Below are positions 60,324 to 64,000 of a stretch of 64,000 nucleotides of DNA, in pieces. Position 1 is the stretch's first letter, and every line of letters starts with the position of its first letter. This DNA comes from J095 sp964517605 (GTDB lineage Bacteria > Chloroflexota > Anaerolineae > 4572-78 > J111). A program made the translations under genes and the position numbers. Below the pieces are notes generated by a model. The model saw nothing but the letters and a program-made list of their open reading frames with translations, searched no databases and was not told the DNA's origin. Where the stretch lies: NCBI GenBank assembly GCA_964517605.1, contig CAZFCE010000010.1, positions 112,428 to 176,427 on the forward strand. The letters run 5' to 3'.

Positions 60324-60631
60324 GGCGAAAACCTTTCATCCCTAAAGCGGCCCTGGTCGGGTTGGCGCAGGTAGGTTTCTTCAACCCAGGTAAAATAGCC
60401 GCCGTAATCCAGGCTAAAACCACGGCACATAATAATGTAGCCAATCAGGGTGTTGTCGTCAGCAAAGGTGAGGTAGGCTTCGCCGGCGTGGGGATCGTTT
60501 AGCAAAATTTTGATGGCGGCTTCGGTGTGTTGCCACTCTTCCGAGGCCGGGTCGCCATCCTGGTCAAAACTTTCGCGCATCAGGGCCAATAGTGATTCCT
60601 GATCTGCGGCGGTGGCTAGTTGAATTTTCAT
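60320..60631 (-). pseudogene. C-terminally truncated GNAT acetyltransferase
   Basis: 103 residues: IQLATAADQESLLALMRES, DPHAGEAYLTFADDNTLIGYIIMCRGFSLDYGGYFTWVEE and YLRQPDQGR match the first two thirds of a GNAT domain of about 145 residues. The next element of the family, the R/Q-x-x-G-x-G/A loop that binds acetyl-CoA, is missing; the frame ends FRDERFSP just as hisC starts. There is no room for the rest, so it is a deletion, not a frameshift. It overlaps hisD (ATGA) and hisC (TTGA), so it may remain as a translational bridge between the two. Activity is unlikely. Confidence 0.7.
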
Positions 60632-61959
60632 AACCGCCTCCTTGCGGCTGCCGCGTGGGCATCAAGCCCTTCGGCCTGGGCCAAAATTTGCGCTGCCGGG
60701 CCAATGGCGGCGGCTTCGGTGGCATCCAGCCCAAACACACTGATAATTTTGGTAAAATCGCGCACGCTGAGCGGGCTGGCAAAGCGGGCCGTGCCCATAG
60801 TGGGCATTACGTGGGTGGGGCCGGCGGTGTAATCGCCTAAAACTTCAAAGGCGTGTTCGCCCAAAAATACGCCGCCGGCGTTTTTTACCTGGCCCAACAG
60901 CGACCACGGATTTTGCACGTGCAGGCAGAGGTGTTCGGGCGCGTACAGGTTGTTCAGTTCCACGGCTTCGGTGAGGTTGGCGCAAATAACTGCGCCGCCC
61001 TGGTTTTGCAGGCTTTCTACAATGATTTCGGCCCGGCTGAGGGTTTCGATTTGCCGCCCGATTTCTGCCTGCACCGCTTTGGCTAACAATTGGCTGGGGG
61101 TAACTAAAATGGCCGAGGCCAGCGGGTCGTGTTCGGCCTGGGCCAGCAGGTCGGCGGCAACCAGGCCGGGGTTGGCGTGGTCATCGGCAATGACCAGCGT
61201 TTCGGTGGGGCCGGGCAGCCCGTCAATATCAACCAGGCCGTACACCTGCCGTTTGGCCAGGGTAACAAAAATGTTGCCGGGGCCAACAATTTTATCAACT
61301 TTGGGCACGGTTTGAGTGCCAAAGGCCAGCGCGCCCACGGCCTGCGCCCCACCAATTTTGTAAACGGCGTCAACACCGGCTACTTTGGCCGCCGCCAGCA
61401 GCACCGGCGCAATTTTATCGGCCCGGCCACCGGGGGTGGCCACCACTACTTGCGCCACGCCGGCCACGCGGGCGGTAACGGCGCAGTGCAGCAAGGTGCT
61501 GGGGTAGGGAGCGGTGCCGCCGGGGGCGTACACGCCCACCCGCTCCAGCGGGCGGATAATCTGGCCCAGCGCGCTGCCGCTATCGCGCCAATCCAGCCAG
61601 CTTTGGGACGGCTGTTTGTGGTGAAAGGCGCGAATGCGGTCGGCGGCAAAGTGCAGGGCGTCGCGCAGGTCGGCGGGGATGGCGGCGTAGGCCGCTTCGA
61701 TTTCGGCGGGCGGCACCTGCAACCCGGCCAGCCGAGCGCCATCAATTTTTTCTGTCCAATGGATAATCGCCTCATCGCCGCGCTGGCGCACATCGGCCAG
61801 AATGCGGCGCACGGCCTCTTCCAGTTCTAACAACTGGCCAAAGACGCGCTCGATGCCTTTGGCCAGGCTGGGGGTGAGTTTTACCTGGCCTACGGGGGCG
61901 CGGTGTAAAATGCCATCTTTGGCTTGATCTACGGTGAAGAGTTGAAATAAATCAGCCAT
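60628..61959 (-). CDS. hisD: Histidinol dehydrogenase
   Basis: 443 residues. Oxidises histidinol to histidine with two NAD. ERVGVYAPGGTAPYPSTLL, VDKIVGPGNIFV, GPTETLVIADD, zinc ligands in QAEHDP and near the end in GDYTAGPTHVMPT, and YAPEHLCLH are present. The start overlaps hisG by 8 bp. Confidence 0.96.
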   Translation of the reverse strand: MADLFQLFTVDQAKDGILHRAPVGQVKLTPSLAKGIERVFGQLLELEEAVRRILADVRQRGDEAIIHWTEKIDGARLAGLQVPPAEIEAAYAAIPADLRDALHFAADRIRAFHHKQPSQSWLDWRDSGSALGQIIRPLERVGVYAPGGTAPYPSTLLHCAVTARVAGVAQVVVATPGGRADKIAPVLLAAAKVAGVDAVYKIGGAQAVGALAFGTQTVPKVDKIVGPGNIFVTLAKRQVYGLVDIDGLPGPTETLVIADDHANPGLVAADLLAQAEHDPLASAILVTPSQLLAKAVQAEIGRQIETLSRAEIIVESLQNQGGAVICANLTEAVELNNLYAPEHLCLHVQNPWSLLGQVKNAGGVFLGEHAFEVLGDYTAGPTHVMPTMGTARFASPLSVRDFTKIISVFGLDATEAAAIGPAAQILAQAEGLDAHAAAARRRL

Positions 61960-63004
61960 GCGGATACTCGGTAAGGTTTAGTTCGGTTAAGAGTTGTTTT
62001 AACCGGGGCGGTTCTTCTTCAAAGATATAGGTAACGGGCAACACCAGCACGCCGCTGCCGCCAATCTGGCGCAGTTGTTCGATGGTGGCCTGGAGTTCTT
62101 TCTTTTTTACCACAATATTGATGGCAAACCAGTTGGTGGCATCGGGTTGGCGCAGGTACACCTGGCTGATGGTTGGCCCCTGCAAGCCGCCCAGGTTGGG
62201 CTGGCTGAACACCTTTTGGGCCACTTCGGCGGCGGATTCACCGCGAATGTTGGCCACCACCATGTGGCGACCAACGGCGCGGAGGTGAGCTTCAAACCGT
62301 TCCAGCAGTTCGCGGGCCATAGCCAGCACGGCGGGGCGCTGGGTGAGGGCGGCCCGGTTGCCAATGAACATGGCCTGGCTTTGGAACAGGGTGCCATCGG
62401 TTAGCTCTTTGAGCCGGTTTTCGTGCAGAGTCACACCGCTGCTCACCAAATCAACAATAAAATCGGCGGTGCCCATTTGCGGCGCGGCTTCCAGTGCGCC
62501 ATCGGCGTGGAGCAGATGATAGGGGGTAATCTGGTGTTGTTCCAGAAAAGCGGCGGCCTGCCGCTGGTATTTGCTTACCACGCGCAGGGGGCGATTGGGG
62601 CTTTGGGCATTGGCCAGCCGGGCCAAATCGGCCACCGAGTTGACTTCGGCCCAATCCTCCGGCACCGCCACCGACAGCCGGCAATGGCCAAATTCCAGCG
62701 CGTTGTGGATAATCACTATGGTATCGCCGGAGCCGCGGTATTCGGCGATGGTGTCAAAACCCACAATTCCCAGGTCGGTATCGCCATCGCGCACTTTGCG
62801 CACCACATCGGCGGTGCGTTGAAACCAGACTTCGAGCGTGGGCAGTTCGGCGATGGAGGCAATATATTGCCGGGGGTTGGTTTTTTTTACGGTTAAGCCG
62901 CAATCGCGGAGCAAGGCCAGGGTTTCTTCTTCCATGCGGCCTTTGCTGGGCAACGCCAGCCGAATGGTGGTGCGTTGGTTGTGAGTAGCGGTTGAGGGTG
63001 TCAT
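61952..63004 (-). CDS. hisG: ATP phosphoribosyltransferase, long form
   Basis: 350 residues, first gene of the cluster. LALPSKGRMEEETL near 16, RKVRDGDTDLGIVGFDTIAEY, and GALEAAPQMGTADFIVDLVSSGVTL (PRPP loop region). About 75 C-terminal residues (GLQGPTISQVYL to the end) are the regulatory domain of the long, HisZ-independent form, which allows histidine feedback. AAGGAG lies 6 nt before ATG 63004. Confidence 0.95.
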   Translation of the reverse strand: MTPSTATHNQRTTIRLALPSKGRMEEETLALLRDCGLTVKKTNPRQYIASIAELPTLEVWFQRTADVVRKVRDGDTDLGIVGFDTIAEYRGSGDTIVIIHNALEFGHCRLSVAVPEDWAEVNSVADLARLANAQSPNRPLRVVSKYQRQAAAFLEQHQITPYHLLHADGALEAAPQMGTADFIVDLVSSGVTLHENRLKELTDGTLFQSQAMFIGNRAALTQRPAVLAMARELLERFEAHLRAVGRHMVVANIRGESAAEVAQKVFSQPNLGGLQGPTISQVYLRQPDATNWFAINIVVKKKELQATIEQLRQIGGSGVLVLPVTYIFEEEPPRLKQLLTELNLTEYPHG

Positions 63005-63026
63005 TTAATCTCCTTAAGCATGCCAG

Positions 63027-63055
63027 ATTTTACCTCTATCTACTTTTACACACAA
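63027..63055 (-). promoter_or_regulatory. Possible promoter of the histidine/purine cluster
   Basis: On the minus strand TTGTGT (63050-63055) and TAAAAT (63027-63032) are 17 nt apart; leader near 16 nt to ATG 63004. No his-leader peptide, T-box or attenuator is visible in the 63005-63179 gap. Confidence 0.4.
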
Positions 63056-63109
63056 TTTTTACTTGTTGTGTTGGGTACAATTTGGGTAAAAAATAGGATA
63101 CGAGTGTCG

Positions 63110-63138
63110 TTGCCAAGCCGGGGTAACTATGTTATACT
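63110..63138 (+). promoter_or_regulatory. Promoter of the single-domain response regulator
   Basis: TTGCCA (63110-63115), 17-nt spacer, TATACT (63133-63138); start near 63145, followed by AAAGGAG (63167-63173) before ATG 63180. It rules out the longer frame from 63129, which starts within the promoter. Confidence 0.7.
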
Positions 63139-63179
63139 CAACACAATGCATCTTGGTTCACTTGGTAAAGGAGCTTTTC

Positions 63180-63578
63180 ATGTCGCATCGAATACTCATG
63201 GTAGATGACGATCGCGAAATGGTGACGCTGGGCAAACTCATCCTTAAGCGTGAAGGGTTTGATGTTTTGTTTGCCTATAGCGGCATCGAAGGGCTGGAGC
63301 TTTTAGAACAAAACAGCGATACTATTGACTTGATTTTGCTCGATATTATGATGGTAGGGATGGACGGCTGGCAGGTGCTGGAAACCATTCGGGGCAATGA
63401 AAAATACGCGCATTTGCCCATTATTATGCTAACGGCCCGGCACTACCTTGAAGATGAGTCTGAAACCCAAAATTACGCTCACCTGTTTAATGATTATGTG
63501 GTAAAACCCTTTGTGGTCCGCGAGTTGTTGGGAAAAATAAACAAGTTGCTTAACAATAACGATAAAACCGCCGCCTAG
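63180..63578 (+). CDS. Single-domain (CheY-like) response regulator
   Basis: 132 residues, receiver domain only. Acidic pocket VDDDRE, phosphoacceptor Asp55 in LLDIMMVGMDGW (the usual MMPGMDG has Val for Pro), Thr in MLTARH and Lys in VVKPFVV. There is no DNA-binding or enzymatic domain, so the output is by protein contact or phosphate transfer, possibly with one of the hybrid kinases in this window. It has its own promoter, and a terminator that starts inside the last codons. Confidence 0.92.
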   Translation: MSHRILMVDDDREMVTLGKLILKREGFDVLFAYSGIEGLELLEQNSDTIDLILLDIMMVGMDGWQVLETIRGNEKYAHLPIIMLTARHYLEDESETQNYAHLFNDYVVKPFVVRELLGKINKLLNNNDKTAA

Positions 63579-63589
63579 GCGGTTTTTTT
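63564..63589 (+). terminator. Terminator of the single-domain regulator
   Basis: AAAACCGCC (63564-63572), loop GCCTA, GGCGGTTTT (63578-63586), then further T to 63589. The TAG stop (63576-63578) lies in the loop. Confidence 0.85.
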
Positions 63590-63721
63590 ATGAGTGGTGA
63601 CCGGCCCGGTTGCCGGCGCGATTACAAACCTCGTTTGACCCCTGTGCCTTATGGCGAAAGATGTTCCCGGCGGTATCAAAACCATCAAGGTTGTTGGTTG
63701 ACTGCATTTTTAAGTGATGGA

Positions 63722-63779
63722 TGTCACTTTAAAAAGGTGACAATTGACATTATCCGGTTTGCCCCGAATGTGCTATGAT
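63722..63779 (+). promoter_or_regulatory. Inverted repeat and extended -10 element ahead of the repeat array
   Basis: TGTCAC (63722-63727) and GTGACA (63737-63742) form an inverted repeat; 30 bp further TGC-TATGAT (63771-63779) is an extended -10. A TTGACA (63744-63749) is 24 nt away, too far to be its -35. Transcription from here would enter the repeat array. Confidence 0.35.
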
Positions 63780-63795
63780 GGGGGCATTGAAAAAA

Positions 63796-63946
63796 TTTCC
63801 CGATAATAATTTATTCCGGTTTCCTGATAATAATATATTGCGGTTTCCCGATAATAAATTACGCCGGTTTCCTGATAAACCCGGAATTTGGGTTTATATT
63901 CGGGAATCCTGATATTAAAATATAGCGGTTTCCCGCTAATTCAAAG
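63796..63946. repeat. Array of 24-bp iteron-like repeats
   Basis: Four units lie head to tail without spacers: 63796-63819, 63820-63843, 63844-63867, 63868-63891; a fifth is at 63905-63928 after 13 nt, and a sixth, partial, from 63929. Units begin TTTCC(C/T)GATAATAA and end in ATTnCGG or similar; the sixth base alternates C, T, C, T. The region is far more AT-rich than its surroundings. The stretch 63579-64000 has no supported gene: besides the terminator, inverted repeat and this array I see nothing in it. Confidence 0.8.
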
Positions 63947-64000
63947 TTAGGTTGCTGTCGTAGAGGCTGGAAGCGGAAGCGAGCCGGTTTTGGAGTGAGC

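Noticed and set aside
60320..60631. Frameshift as the cause of the short GNAT protein
   Set aside because: hisC begins at the end of this frame, so there is no DNA left that could encode the missing part in another frame.
63590..63778. 62-codon open frame after the single-domain regulator
   Set aside because: It starts next to the terminator T-run, lacks a ribosome site and resembles no known protein.
63744..63779. TTGACA and TATGAT as a normal promoter
   Set aside because: The 24-nt spacing is too long; only the extended -10 is kept as a weak candidate.
63796..63946. CRISPR array
   Set aside because: Units abut without spacers and vary internally; no cas gene is present.
63796..63946. Chromosomal origin oriC
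   Set aside because: No DnaA box cluster and no dnaA, dnaN or gidA gene is visible; the array alone does not support it.
1..64000. Insertion sequences, prophage, tRNA or rRNA genes
   Set aside because: No transposase, integrase, terminal repeats, tRNA-like cloverleaf or rRNA sequence was recognised; the tail-collar gene stands alone.

Overview
The window reads as part of a bacterial chromosome of moderately high GC, most likely from Chloroflexota (Anaerolineae-like). This is inferred from gene content: sensor kinases with many GAF domains, a Ser/Thr kinase with an FHA domain and Thr/Pro-rich linkers, a MalT-like LuxR regulator, an S41 peptidase, paired DUF4230 proteins, lipobox lipoproteins and GT-C glycosyltransferases. 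No rRNA, tRNA, CRISPR array, transposase or prophage module was recognised. About 45 protein genes are packed tightly, many with ATGA-type stop/start overlaps.

Layout. 1-4707 (minus): a translationally coupled two-component cluster (GAF kinase, REC-GAF-PAS kinase, response regulator cut by the window edge). 4865-10711: an MtnA-family isomerase, a secreted SH3b/PDZ protein, an S41 peptidase and a lone FabF. 10770-17229 (minus): MalT-like regulator, inositol-monophosphatase-family enzyme, and a membrane Ser/Thr kinase with FHA and extracytoplasmic domains. 17442-21662 (plus): MFS transporter, PhzF protein, GT-C glycosyltransferase. 21677-29905 (minus): PLP decarboxylase, then a sugar ABC importer (permease, double ATPase, binding lipoprotein) under a LacI-family regulator with a visible promoter and operator. 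The binding lipoprotein holds three identical binding domains encoded by a perfect 900-bp tandem repeat; this is the most striking object here. 30122-44757: succinyl-CoA:acetate CoA-transferase, second GT-C enzyme, hybrid kinase with phosphorelay, minimal tail-collar protein, GAF/SpoIIE phosphatase, class B PBP lipoprotein with a probable leaderless mRNA, and an orphan Roadblock protein. 44813-48683 (minus): radical SAM protein and a second two-component pair.

48883-63004 (minus) is a histidine/purine cluster: hisG-hisD-(truncated GNAT)-hisC-(HAD-like)-hisB-hisH-hisA-(TrpF-like)-hisF-hisI-pncA-small membrane protein-purA-hisE-DUF4230-DUF4230-purH. Histidine synthesis uses ATP (HisG) and releases AICAR (HisF/HisH); PurH turns AICAR into IMP and PurA starts IMP on the way to AMP, so the cluster encodes most of the adenine recycling loop that histidine synthesis needs. 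No competent histidinol-phosphate phosphatase is present. Two proteins that look like enzymes in the cluster have lost catalytic residues: the HAD-fold protein lacks both motif I aspartates, and the TrpF-like protein lacks its cysteine and starts with a HisA-like strand.

The right end (63579-64000) has no gene. It carries an array of 24-bp iteron-like repeats behind a small response regulator gene.
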